From Chitinophagaceae bacterium (GTDB lineage: Bacteria > Bacteroidota > Bacteroidia > Chitinophagales > Chitinophagaceae), in NCBI GenBank assembly GCA_947489175.1, contig CANLED010000091.1, positions 1 to 7,630 of the forward strand: DNA of 7,630 nucleotides, given 5' to 3'. Positions 1-6,146 of this stretch are shown here, piece by piece (positions within the stretch are counted from its first letter, which is position 1; each line of letters opens with the position of its first letter). A program made the translations under genes and the position numbers. The notes under the pieces are model-generated. The model ran no database searches and was not told the DNA's origin. It saw nothing but the letters and a program-made list of their open reading frames with translations.

Positions 1-23
1 AGCAGAGAAATCTAGTCTAACAT

Positions 24-45
24 AAAAACAAAAATCACCGATTTC
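24..45 (-). terminator. Possible weak intrinsic terminator after the operon
   Basis: Downstream of the DUF952 stop, the transcript strand reads AAATC-GGT-GATTT followed by TTGTTTTT. The five-pair stem (six with a G-T pair) is A/T-rich and the loop is only three bases, so it is far weaker than a classical terminator. Its position, 20 bases past the last stop codon of the operon, is what makes it worth listing. Termination could equally lie left of the window. Confidence 0.3.
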
Positions 46-97
46 AACTTTAAACTTTCAACCCTTAAACTTCTTCAACCCCTTCAACTGCTTCAAC
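43..97 (-). repeat. Short GTTGAA repeat running across the DUF952 stop codon
   Basis: On the minus strand GTTGAA occurs five times in 55 bases (at 92-97, 83-88, 74-79, 57-62 and 43-48). The first three are spaced exactly nine bases apart and encode the VEAVEGVEEV C-terminus; the other two lie after the TAA at 65-67. The pattern suggests local slippage or duplication that shaped the end of the protein. No function is implied. Confidence 0.6.
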
Positions 98-364
98 ATT
101 AATAGGGCCATAAACATGCGGAAATGTTTGCTCCAAAGAAGGCGACCATTCAAATATAAACTGAGCTGATAGCTTAGTTGTTTCAATGCATAGCTTAACT
201 AAATCGGTTATGTTAGCGTAATATTTTTCTTTAATAAAATCAACTTGATTGTCTTCACAACAATGTATGAATCCCTCTTCATTTAAAGCTGGTGCTACAT
301 ACGATCCTGACTCTATGGCCTTCTGCCATTCACTCTTTGTTGTAATGTGATAAATTTTACTCAT
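65..364 (-). CDS. DUF952 family protein, last gene of the operon
   Basis: A 99-residue soluble protein without signal peptide or membrane segment. It has the DUF952 (PF06108) pattern in full: IYHITTKSEWQKA (4-16), a GSY turn (20-22), EGFIHCCEDNQ (30-40), KEKYYANITDLVKLCI (45-60), FEW (71-73) and FPHVYGPINVEAV (81-93). The conserved His6, His34, Glu72 and His83 are typical of the family; no biochemical role is established that I know of. I recall the family being placed in the ADP-ribosyl fold group from structures, which I cannot verify here. It begins 15 bases after aroC, so it is very probably co-transcribed, but no link to aromatic metabolism can be read from the sequence. An out-of-frame ATG four bases upstream opens a three-codon frame overlapping the true start. 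The final codons are a VEAVEGVEEV repeat. Confidence 0.9.
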   Translation of the reverse strand: MSKIYHITTKSEWQKAIESGSYVAPALNEEGFIHCCEDNQVDFIKEKYYANITDLVKLCIETTKLSAQFIFEWSPSLEQTFPHVYGPINVEAVEGVEEV

Positions 365-379
365 TCATTTTTTTTCTGT

Positions 380-1375
380 TTATGAATATACGGATTTTAT
401 TTGTCTTGCAGTCATCATTAAATCAGCTAATACCATTGCTGTAACTGCTTCCAATACTGGCGGCACCCTTAAAGCTATGCAAAGGTCATGTCTTCCCCTC
501 ACTGCAAAACTTTCCATAACATCTGTTTCCCAGCTATAAGTAAACTGATCTTTGGGGGTTGATGATGTTGGTTTTATCGCTATTCGATACACCAGTTCAT
601 TGCCATTTGTAATGCCTCCCACAATTCCACCAGCATGATTGGTGCTGGTTTTTCCTTCCTTATTTTCAATGGCATCGTTGTGTTCTACGCCAAACATACT
701 GGCTGCTTTAAAACCTGTTCCAAATTCAATGCCCCGAACGGCAGGTATTGAAAAAACTGCATGAGAAATCAATGATTCCACAGAATCAAAAAATGGTTCT
801 CCCAACCCGATTGGCAATCCCTGCACCCTACACTCCACGATTCCACCTACAGAATCCTTGTTTTCGATGGCTTTTTGAAGTCCTAGCTCCACATCTGCTA
901 TACCACCAATGGAAATAATTTCTGCAACCACACTGATATCTTTCAAGATTTTTTTTGCAACAACCCCGGCAGCAACTAAACACAAGGTCAATCGTCCACT
1001 AAAATGCCCTCCTCCCCTATAATCCTCATGTCCGCCATATTTTACATTGGCTACAAAATCCGCGTGTCCAGGTCGTGGCACAGCCCGCTGCTTTTCATAA
1101 TCGCCAGACCTAGTATTCTTATTTTCGAATATAAGGGTAAGTGGAGCTCCCGTCGTCTTGCCATTAAACACACCACTCTTAAACAATGGTAGATCTTCCT
1201 CCTGTCTTGGAGTAGTGCCCTTTTGACTTCCGCCCTTTCTTCTTTCTGTGTCTTTGATGAAGTCATCAACAGACAATGGCATGCCTGCTGGACAACCATC
1301 AATCACCATACCAACACTCTCGCCATGCGATTCTCCAAAAATTGAGACAGAAAAAAGTTTTCCAAAATGATTCAT
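380..1375 (-). CDS. aroC: Chorismate synthase, short form
   Basis: A 331-residue enzyme removing phosphate from EPSP to give chorismate, using reduced FMN. It starts with FGKLFSVSIFGESHGESVG: His17 in GESHG and His104 in RPGHADF correspond to the two conserved catalytic-site histidines. Further landmarks are ERRKGGSQKGTTPRQEED (44-61), KYGGHEDYRGGGHFSGRLT (112-130), SVGGIVE (175-181), GLGEPFFDSVE (190-200), AGGIVGGITNG (248-258), KPTSSTP (268-274) and RGRHDLCIALRVPPVLEA (293-310). It is about 25-35 residues shorter than the common 350-370. The shortfall lies around residues 157-172, where most homologues carry an extra loop with a VRCPD-like stretch; no frameshift is seen, and both sides align well, so the enzyme is probably active. 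The ATG follows an AGAAAGG two bases before it, just past the aroA stop. Confidence 0.97.
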   Translation of the reverse strand: MNHFGKLFSVSIFGESHGESVGMVIDGCPAGMPLSVDDFIKDTERRKGGSQKGTTPRQEEDLPLFKSGVFNGKTTGAPLTLIFENKNTRSGDYEKQRAVPRPGHADFVANVKYGGHEDYRGGGHFSGRLTLCLVAAGVVAKKILKDISVVAEIISIGGIADVELGLQKAIENKDSVGGIVECRVQGLPIGLGEPFFDSVESLISHAVFSIPAVRGIEFGTGFKAASMFGVEHNDAIENKEGKTSTNHAGGIVGGITNGNELVYRIAIKPTSSTPKDQFTYSWETDVMESFAVRGRHDLCIALRVPPVLEAVTAMVLADLMMTARQIKSVYS

Positions 1376-1384
1376 AACCTTTCT

Positions 1385-2665
1385 TTAATTCGTTTGCAAT
1401 TTTACTGTTGCTCCCAATGAAATGATGTGTTGATAAAAATCAGGATATGATTTATTGATGGCCTCTGCGTCATGAATAACCACATCTCCTGATGCCCCTA
1501 AAGCTGCCACAGCAGCTGCCATGGCAATCCGATGATCGTGATGAGAAGATACCTTAGCCGCTTTTACACCCGTTCCTCCATGCACCAACATCAAGTCGCC
1601 CTGTAATTCAATAACAATCCCCATCTTTCCAAATACATCCTGCAAAGTGATGGCCCTATCACTCTCCTTGTGGGTCAATCTTTTCGCGCCAGCAATCTTC
1701 GTTATCCCATCACAATATGCCGCCAAGGCTACCAAAGGAGGAAACAAATCAGGACACTCCGTGGCATCAAACTCAAATGATTTCAATGTTGCTGGACTAA
1801 CACTGTATTTTCCGTCTTCCCAAGATAATGCTGCGCCTGAAGCTTTAATCGCCTCTAATATTTTTTTATCGGCCTGCACAGAATCTTCTCGCATGCCTTC
1901 AATCACAACTGTTCCTGAAATTGCACCTGCCACAAATAAAAATGCAGCACCACTCCAATCTCCTTCAACTGTATATTCTATCAGTTCTTTTCTTTCTTTA
2001 TTTTTTTCTGTGCCAAAGGAAAAATATCTGTATCCTTCTACCACAGGCTCTTTCATGCCAAATGCCTTTATCACATGCAAGGTCATGTCGATATATGGCT
2101 TGCTCTTCAAATCATTTACAGTAATCACCACATCGCTCGCTTCTGATGATGAAAATGCCATCAATAGTCCCGTCAAAAACTGTGAACTTAAACTTCCATC
2201 CACTTCAATTGACCTCGGTACCAAAGAACCTTGAATTTCAATCGGTAATTTTCCTTCATTGGATGAAATAGCTATACCTAATTTCGGAAAAATCTCATCA
2301 AAGAAATTCATGGGGCGCTTCAACAAAGAACCTGTTCCTACCACACTCAATTTCTTTTCACTTATCGCAGCAATCGGTGTAAACATCCTAATGCCTAACC
2401 CACTCTCTCCACAATTAATTTCATCATTGATGGGTTTTACACCTTTGCTTTTTATTTCGATAAAATCGTCTTTAATAACAACAACAGCGCCAAGTTTCTG
2501 GATGACATCCAAAGCTGCTAAATCATCGTTGCAATGTCCCGGCTGATGAATGAAAGTGGTGCCCTTGTGCAACAATGCTGCCGCACAAGCGCGTTGCATG
2601 TCGCTTTTAGAGCGGGGTGCCAAAATACTTCCCCCTATCGTTGATGGTTGTACAATTGCTTTCAT
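1385..2665 (-). CDS. aroA: 3-Phosphoshikimate 1-carboxyvinyltransferase (EPSP synthase), divergent GESGL type
   Basis: A 426-residue enzyme transferring enolpyruvate from PEP to shikimate 3-phosphate, the target step of glyphosate. The landmarks are present but diverged: PRSKSDMQR (17-25; usual PGSKSxxxR) keeps Lys20, Ser21 and Arg25; CGESGLGIRM (85-94) replaces the usual NAGTAMR and keeps Arg93; GSLSSQFLTGLLMA (157-170) holds the phosphoshikimate-binding serines and Gln162. Asp306 in ECPDLFP is the probable counterpart of E. coli Asp313. THKESDR (331-337) and DHRIAM (377-382) give the PEP-binding residues, and Lys405 in NKSYPDF closes the site. The overall length matches the family and there is no frame break. 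It starts 7 bases after aroB and ends 9 bases before aroC. The AAAGGA about 10 bases upstream of the ATG is the best Shine-Dalgarno-like signal in the window. The GESGL signature limits any prediction of glyphosate sensitivity. Confidence 0.96.
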   Translation of the reverse strand: MKAIVQPSTIGGSILAPRSKSDMQRACAAALLHKGTTFIHQPGHCNDDLAALDVIQKLGAVVVIKDDFIEIKSKGVKPINDEINCGESGLGIRMFTPIAAISEKKLSVVGTGSLLKRPMNFFDEIFPKLGIAISSNEGKLPIEIQGSLVPRSIEVDGSLSSQFLTGLLMAFSSSEASDVVITVNDLKSKPYIDMTLHVIKAFGMKEPVVEGYRYFSFGTEKNKERKELIEYTVEGDWSGAAFLFVAGAISGTVVIEGMREDSVQADKKILEAIKASGAALSWEDGKYSVSPATLKSFEFDATECPDLFPPLVALAAYCDGITKIAGAKRLTHKESDRAITLQDVFGKMGIVIELQGDLMLVHGGTGVKAAKVSSHHDHRIAMAAAVAALGASGDVVIHDAEAINKSYPDFYQHIISLGATVKLQTN

Positions 2666-2672
2666 TGCTAGT

Positions 2673-3710
2673 TTATCCTTTATTGATTTTATTAAATCCT
2701 GCTAGATGCTGTTTCAAATCATCAACTGGAATTTGATTGATGATTCCCTTCCCTATATTCTCCAATAAAATATAACTCATTCCTGCATCCACGCGTTTCT
2801 TGTCCATCTTCAATATTTTAAACACCCGCATCACTTGAAAATGAGTTCTAGTAGGCAATCCATAGTTAACCAACACCTGCTCTACCCTTCCTGCCTCGCT
2901 AAACCCTAGCAATTTCTCTGATAACCAACACGCAAATATCATTCCAAGCGATACCGCTTGCCCATGCGTTAACTCATACTGAGTCTCCAATGCATGCCCA
3001 AGGGTATGTCCAAAATTCAATAATTTCCTATCTCCCGATTCAAACTCGTCATTCTGCACTACTTCTACTTTCAACTTGATATTCTTTAAAACAATTTCTG
3101 CTAACAAATCCTTATTGCGCTTCACTTTTGCAATATTATGCTGCTCTAACAACTGAAAGGTTTCGGCATCCAAAATACAGGCATGCTTGATGATTTCAGC
3201 AAAGCCATTAGACCATTCCTCATCGGGCAAGGTCTTCAACAGATTGAGGTCATAAAACAAGAAAGATGGCTGCCTGATCACACCTACCATGTTTTTAAAG
3301 GCACCAACATCAATCCCATTCTTCCCGCCAATTGAGGCATCCACCATTGCCAACAAACTCGTTGGCACAAATCCAAACTTTATTCCACGCATATATACAG
3401 ACGCAATATAACCTGTGAGGTCTGTAACCACACCTCCTCCAACCCCTACCAAAACGGTTTTTCTGTCGGCCTCAAACGCTATTAGCTGCTTGATAACTGC
3501 ATCCACCGTTGCTTGCACCTTGTATTCTTCACCTGCTTTTAGGGTGATGACATTCCACTTTTTAAACTTTGGCTTATGTGCAACAAAAACATTTTCATCT
3601 GTGATTAAAATGGTTTTTTCTCTATCAACCACTTGGTCTAGGTCTTTGAAAGCTGCTTCTACATAACAATCTACTTCGCTTTGTGAGAAAGAATACGTTA
3701 TTTTTTTCAT
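2673..3710 (-). CDS. aroB: 3-Dehydroquinate synthase
   Basis: A 345-residue cytoplasmic NAD- and metal-dependent enzyme converting DAHP to 3-dehydroquinate, the step after the fused DAHP synthase. The NAD-binding half carries VGVGGGVVTDLTGYIASVYMRG (88-109), with the GGGxxxD core at 91-97, followed by FVPTSLLAMVDASIGGKNGID (114-133) and Lys140 in FKNMVG. The metal ligands are Glu172 in GFAEIIKHA, His235 in NFGHTLGHALE and His249 in LTHGQAVSLGM, with normal spacing. A DKK (303-305) near the C-terminus is also typical. Length is normal for the family. The ATG lies inside the stop of the transposase-family gene (ATGA), and its leader is A-rich without a clear Shine-Dalgarno sequence, so translation is probably coupled to that gene. 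The C-terminal codons contain an AAAGGA that could serve as the ribosome site for aroA. Confidence 0.97.
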   Translation of the reverse strand: MKKITYSFSQSEVDCYVEAAFKDLDQVVDREKTILITDENVFVAHKPKFKKWNVITLKAGEEYKVQATVDAVIKQLIAFEADRKTVLVGVGGGVVTDLTGYIASVYMRGIKFGFVPTSLLAMVDASIGGKNGIDVGAFKNMVGVIRQPSFLFYDLNLLKTLPDEEWSNGFAEIIKHACILDAETFQLLEQHNIAKVKRNKDLLAEIVLKNIKLKVEVVQNDEFESGDRKLLNFGHTLGHALETQYELTHGQAVSLGMIFACWLSEKLLGFSEAGRVEQVLVNYGLPTRTHFQVMRVFKILKMDKKRVDAGMSYILLENIGKGIINQIPVDDLKQHLAGFNKINKG

Positions 3711-4141
3711 GACTTATTTTCTAACTTGTTGTCTGTTTTTAGAAATACCTCTATTTCTGTTTCAAATGATTTAGACAAATGATAATCCTCTTGACGGTCG
3801 AGATAATCTCTTACTTGTTGCAAGGCACCTGGACTCACAGAGTAAGCGATGGTTTCCTCAGACCATGAAAATTCTTCTTTGAGCAGTTGCGTTCCATTGA
3901 GCCATTCTGTTGATTCAGACCTCAAGATCCGCATCACCTGTGATAGGTTCTGGGCTGGGTGCAATTGCAAAAGCAAGTGAACATGGTCTTCAACTCCATT
4001 GATGGTTAATACATGAATTCCTTTTTCTTCAGCATGTTTTTTCAAATGTGCAAAAAGAACAACACGAACAGGTTTAGATAAAATCTTTTCCCTGTTTCGT
4101 GTTGACCAAATTATATGCACATATAAATATATTTGTACCAT
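3707..4141 (-). CDS. HUH/Y1 transposase-family protein (IS200/IS605 TnpA or RAYT-like), embedded in the aro operon
   Basis: A 144-residue Y1_Tnp-domain protein counted from the ATG at 4141. In-frame TTG at 4168, overlapping the upstream TGA, would add nine residues; I prefer the ATG because family members begin just before the QIYLYVHIIWSTRNRE strand. The HUH pair is His53-Val-His55 in NGVEDHVHLLL. Tyr113 in DYLDRQEDYH is the expected nucleophile, and Gln117, four residues later, matches the third metal ligand of IS608 TnpA. The usual GYGAFS stretch is altered to ETIAYSVS (97-104) and the second His of EHH is Tyr. Such proteins cut and rejoin single-stranded DNA at hairpins. The TGA stop overlaps the aroB ATG (ATGA), and only 23 bases separate the start from the preceding stop, so no external IS ends fit. 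No companion TnpB/IscB gene is present. Base composition looks like its neighbours. Family assignment is firm; whether it is mobile, domesticated or inactive is open. Confidence 0.9.
   Translation of the reverse strand: MVQIYLYVHIIWSTRNREKILSKPVRVVLFAHLKKHAEEKGIHVLTINGVEDHVHLLLQLHPAQNLSQVMRILRSESTEWLNGTQLLKEEFSWSEETIAYSVSPGALQQVRDYLDRQEDYHLSKSFETEIEVFLKTDNKLENKS
3741..3758 (-). repeat. Perfect 7-bp inverted repeat near the 3' end of the transposase-family gene
   Basis: AGAAATA-GAGG-TATTTCT on the minus strand: a perfect seven-pair stem with a four-base loop, inside the last ~17 codons of the Y1 gene and ending 30 bases before the aroB ATG. It could form in the mRNA ahead of aroB or in single-stranded DNA. 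It is A/T-rich, so chance is a real alternative. Confidence 0.5.
4111..4126 (-). repeat. Near-perfect palindrome at the 5' end of the transposase-family gene
   Basis: TTATATG-TG-CATATAA on the minus strand: seven-base arms around a two-base centre, effectively a six-pair hairpin with a GTGC loop. It begins 14 bases inside the preferred ATG and encodes the conserved LYVHI strand, so the coding constraint may explain part of it. It does not share sequence with the inverted repeat at the other end of the gene. Confidence 0.45.
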
Positions 4142-4169
4142 GCTCAATTTATTTGAATCGGAGCTCAAT
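4142..4169 (-). repeat. 7-bp direct repeat ATTGAGC flanking the short upstream leader of the transposase-family gene
   Basis: ATTGAGC occurs at 4163-4169, covering the stop of the DAHP synthase fusion, and again at 4142-4148, directly before the preferred ATG. The copies are 21 bases apart, so both keep the same frame and each contains an in-frame TTG AGC. They may be a small duplication or a trace of how the gene was joined to the operon. Confidence 0.5.
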
Positions 4170-5253
4170 CGTTCATCACCTTATTCTGCCTATTGATGCT
4201 CTCCATATGAACAGCATCCATGTATCTGGTAATGAACTCTTCACTCAAATCCAACTTCTCTGCCTTTCTAACAGCCTTGTCAAGGATTTCGTTCCAACGG
4301 GTTGACTGCAAAATGGTAACGTTGTTGTTCTTTTTGTATGCACCAATTTTTTCTGCGATATTCATTCTTTGAGAAATCAATTGCATCAATTCATCATCAA
4401 TGTGGTTGATTTGTTCCCTTAATTTATCCAATGCTGCATGGAAGGTTTCAGAAGGAACGTTTTCCCTTCTCCAAATTATGTCAGTCAACATTTCAGCAAG
4501 ACGCTCTGGTGTTATTTGCTGCTTAGCATCGCTCCATGCATTGTCTGGGTCAATGTGACTTTCAATCATCAAACCATCAAAATCTAAGTCAATGGCTTTT
4601 TGTGCAGTTGCCTGAAGGATATCACGCCTTCCACAAATATGAGAAGGGTCGTTGATAATTTTCATGCCAGGCATTCTACGCTTCATTTCTATTGCCAAAT
4701 GCCACATAGGGGCATTCCTAAATTCAGTATTTCCATAAGAAGAAAACCCACGGTGTATCAAACCAATTTCTTTGATGCCAGCACGAGCAACACGCTCAAC
4801 TGCACCTTGCCAAAGTTCAAGATCCGGATTGATTGGGTTCTTGATTAGAACAGGCACATCAACGCCACGAAGTGCATCTGCAACTTCCTGAACACTAAAA
4901 GGGTTCACAGTTGTTCTAGCACCAATCCATAACACATCAACATCGAAAGTAAGTGCATCTTCAACTTGCTTTCCAGTTGCTACCTCAACTGTAGTTGGCA
5001 AACCAGTAAGTTTTTTTGCTTGTTGTAGCCATGGCAATCCTTTTGCTCCAATACCTTCAAACATACCAGGCTTGGTTCTTGGTTTCCAAATACCTGCACG
5101 AAGCATGTCAACTTGACCAGTTTTGGCAAGGCGCTGCGCTGTTTCCAACACTTGTTCTTCGGTTTCCGCACTGCAAGGTCCAGAGATAATCAAGGGACGT
5201 TTGTTCCAAGCAGACTTTACACTAGACTGATGATTTGTTTCTGTTGATTCCAT
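4165..5253 (-). CDS. Bifunctional DAHP synthase (type I-beta) / chorismate mutase (AroQ) fusion
   Basis: A 362-residue fusion joining the first step of the shikimate pathway to the first step after chorismate. Residues ~18-262 are a type I-beta DAHP synthase barrel condensing PEP and erythrose 4-phosphate: GPCSAE (25-30), KPRT (57-60), GARTT (111-115), KNP (138-140), HRG (167-169), DPSH (202-205). Cys27, His205, Glu231 and Asp242 match the metal ligands of the Thermotoga enzyme in order and spacing. Residues ~273-358 are an AroQ helical mutase with Arg279, Arg296, Lys307, Arg319 and Gln356 at the expected ligand positions; Trp320 sits where E. coli mutase has Glu52, a change I believe is common in this fusion type. 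In characterised fusions of this kind the mutase domain lets prephenate inhibit the synthase; that is expected here, not shown. There is no N-terminal ACT or ferredoxin-like regulatory domain. The TGA stop overlaps a TTG that could start the next frame. Confidence 0.96.
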   Translation of the reverse strand: MESTETNHQSSVKSAWNKRPLIISGPCSAETEEQVLETAQRLAKTGQVDMLRAGIWKPRTKPGMFEGIGAKGLPWLQQAKKLTGLPTTVEVATGKQVEDALTFDVDVLWIGARTTVNPFSVQEVADALRGVDVPVLIKNPINPDLELWQGAVERVARAGIKEIGLIHRGFSSYGNTEFRNAPMWHLAIEMKRRMPGMKIINDPSHICGRRDILQATAQKAIDLDFDGLMIESHIDPDNAWSDAKQQITPERLAEMLTDIIWRRENVPSETFHAALDKLREQINHIDDELMQLISQRMNIAEKIGAYKKNNNVTILQSTRWNEILDKAVRKAEKLDLSEEFITRYMDAVHMESINRQNKVMND

Positions 5254-5291
5254 GATGTAAAATTAACGTTTTTTAAAAGATGGTTTTTATG

Positions 5292-6146
5292 TTAATGAAT
5301 GATCCTCCGGATCTGGTTTGCGTTTTCGATTAATTCGTGTAGATATTCCCAGTTTTCTTTTTCTAGGCACGATTTGAATTTTTTCAACTGCATGATGTGT
5401 TCATTGAGTACATCAAGAATGTTGTCTTTGTTCTGTTTGAAGATGGGCGTCCACATGTCTGGATTGCTCTTTGCGAGCCTTACCGTACTTTCAAAACCAG
5501 CACTAGCCATTTCAAAAATTGCATGGTCTTCCTTTTCTTTTTCCAACACTGTATTGGCAAGCGCAAAAGAAGATAAATGTGAAATATGACTTACATAAGC
5601 AGCGTGCAAATCATGGTCTTGTGCCCCCATCTCAAAAATCCGCATCCTCAATTCTCCAAAAAGATATTTCGCATAATTAACAGCGTCTTCATCACTTTCA
5701 TCTAAATCACACAAAATCACAGATTTTTCTTCAAAAGCCCCTGCCACAGCAGCTGAAGGCCCACTGTATTCAGTACCCCACATTGGATGTACCGCCACAA
5801 AACGACCTCTTTTTGGGTGATTTTTAATTGTCTCAGAGAGTAAACTTTTCGTTGAGCCCAAATCAATCACCACTTGTTTTTCAACAAGATTTAATATCGA
5901 GGGAAGTATGCTGATAATATTATCAACAGGGATGGCCAATATAATAAGATCGACTTGTGATACAGCAGCAGCCAAATCCATCATTTCATCAACAAGATTC
6001 AATGACAGTGCCTGCTCTGCATGCATGGGATTGAAATCAACACCAATGATTTTATCGGCGAGTCCTTTGCTCCTGCATTGCAACGCGAAGGATCCTCCGA
6101 TGAGTCCAACCCCTACAACAGCTATGTTTTTTTTATCGTTATTCAT
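5292..6146 (-). CDS. tyrA: Prephenate dehydrogenase (NAD-dependent, monofunctional)
   Basis: A 284-residue enzyme oxidatively decarboxylating prephenate to 4-hydroxyphenylpyruvate, the tyrosine branch. The N-terminal Rossmann domain shows VGVGLIGGS (11-19) and Asp37 at the end of the second strand, which favours NAD over NADP. The catalytic domain has DLGSTKS (95-101), His120 in HPMWGTEYSG, AAYVSHISHLSSFALA (182-197) and Arg223 in ESTVRLA. Ser98, His120, His190 and Arg223 line up by spacing with the active-site Ser, His, His and Arg of the Aquifex aeolicus enzyme as I remember it. HPMWGTE has Trp123 where Ala is usual. There is no fused mutase and no room for an ACT domain; the mutase is supplied by the next gene. 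The ATG at 6146 places the glycine-rich loop at the normal distance from the N-terminus. The second gap of the operon (38 bases) follows it. Confidence 0.96.
   Translation of the reverse strand: MNNDKKNIAVVGVGLIGGSFALQCRSKGLADKIIGVDFNPMHAEQALSLNLVDEMMDLAAAVSQVDLIILAIPVDNIISILPSILNLVEKQVVIDLGSTKSLLSETIKNHPKRGRFVAVHPMWGTEYSGPSAAVAGAFEEKSVILCDLDESDEDAVNYAKYLFGELRMRIFEMGAQDHDLHAAYVSHISHLSSFALANTVLEKEKEDHAIFEMASAGFESTVRLAKSNPDMWTPIFKQNKDNILDVLNEHIMQLKKFKSCLEKENWEYLHELIENANQIRRIIH

Noticed and set aside
357..368. Three-codon out-of-frame frame (ATG AAT GAG TAA) overlapping the DUF952 start
   Set aside because: It could in principle affect initiation, but such overlaps arise easily by chance and nothing else supports a regulatory role.
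949..956. Eight-base A run in aroC (minus strand), with similar runs in tyrA (6127-6134), pheA (7448-7455) and at the aroB start (3701-3707), as possible frameshift or phase-variation sites
   Set aside because: The genes are continuous through the runs, no alternative frame gives a sensible product, and Lys-rich A runs are ordinary in A/T-rich genomes.
1647..2234. Forward-strand open frame of 195 codons opposite aroA
   Set aside because: It lies wholly antisense to a well-supported EPSP synthase, has no recognisable domain and a low-complexity Ser/Ala/Pro-rich composition, as expected of a shadow frame.
3707..4168. Complete IS200/IS605 insertion sequence with both ends
   Set aside because: No DNA outside the frame is available for end hairpins, no TnpB or IscB gene is present, and both neighbouring aro genes are intact; only a transposase-family gene can be claimed.
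5254..5291. Possible internal promoter before the DAHP synthase-mutase gene (TAATTTTA resembling a Bacteroidota -7 element)
   Set aside because: The last base of the motif does not match and there is no TTTG-like -33 element at the right distance in the short gap.
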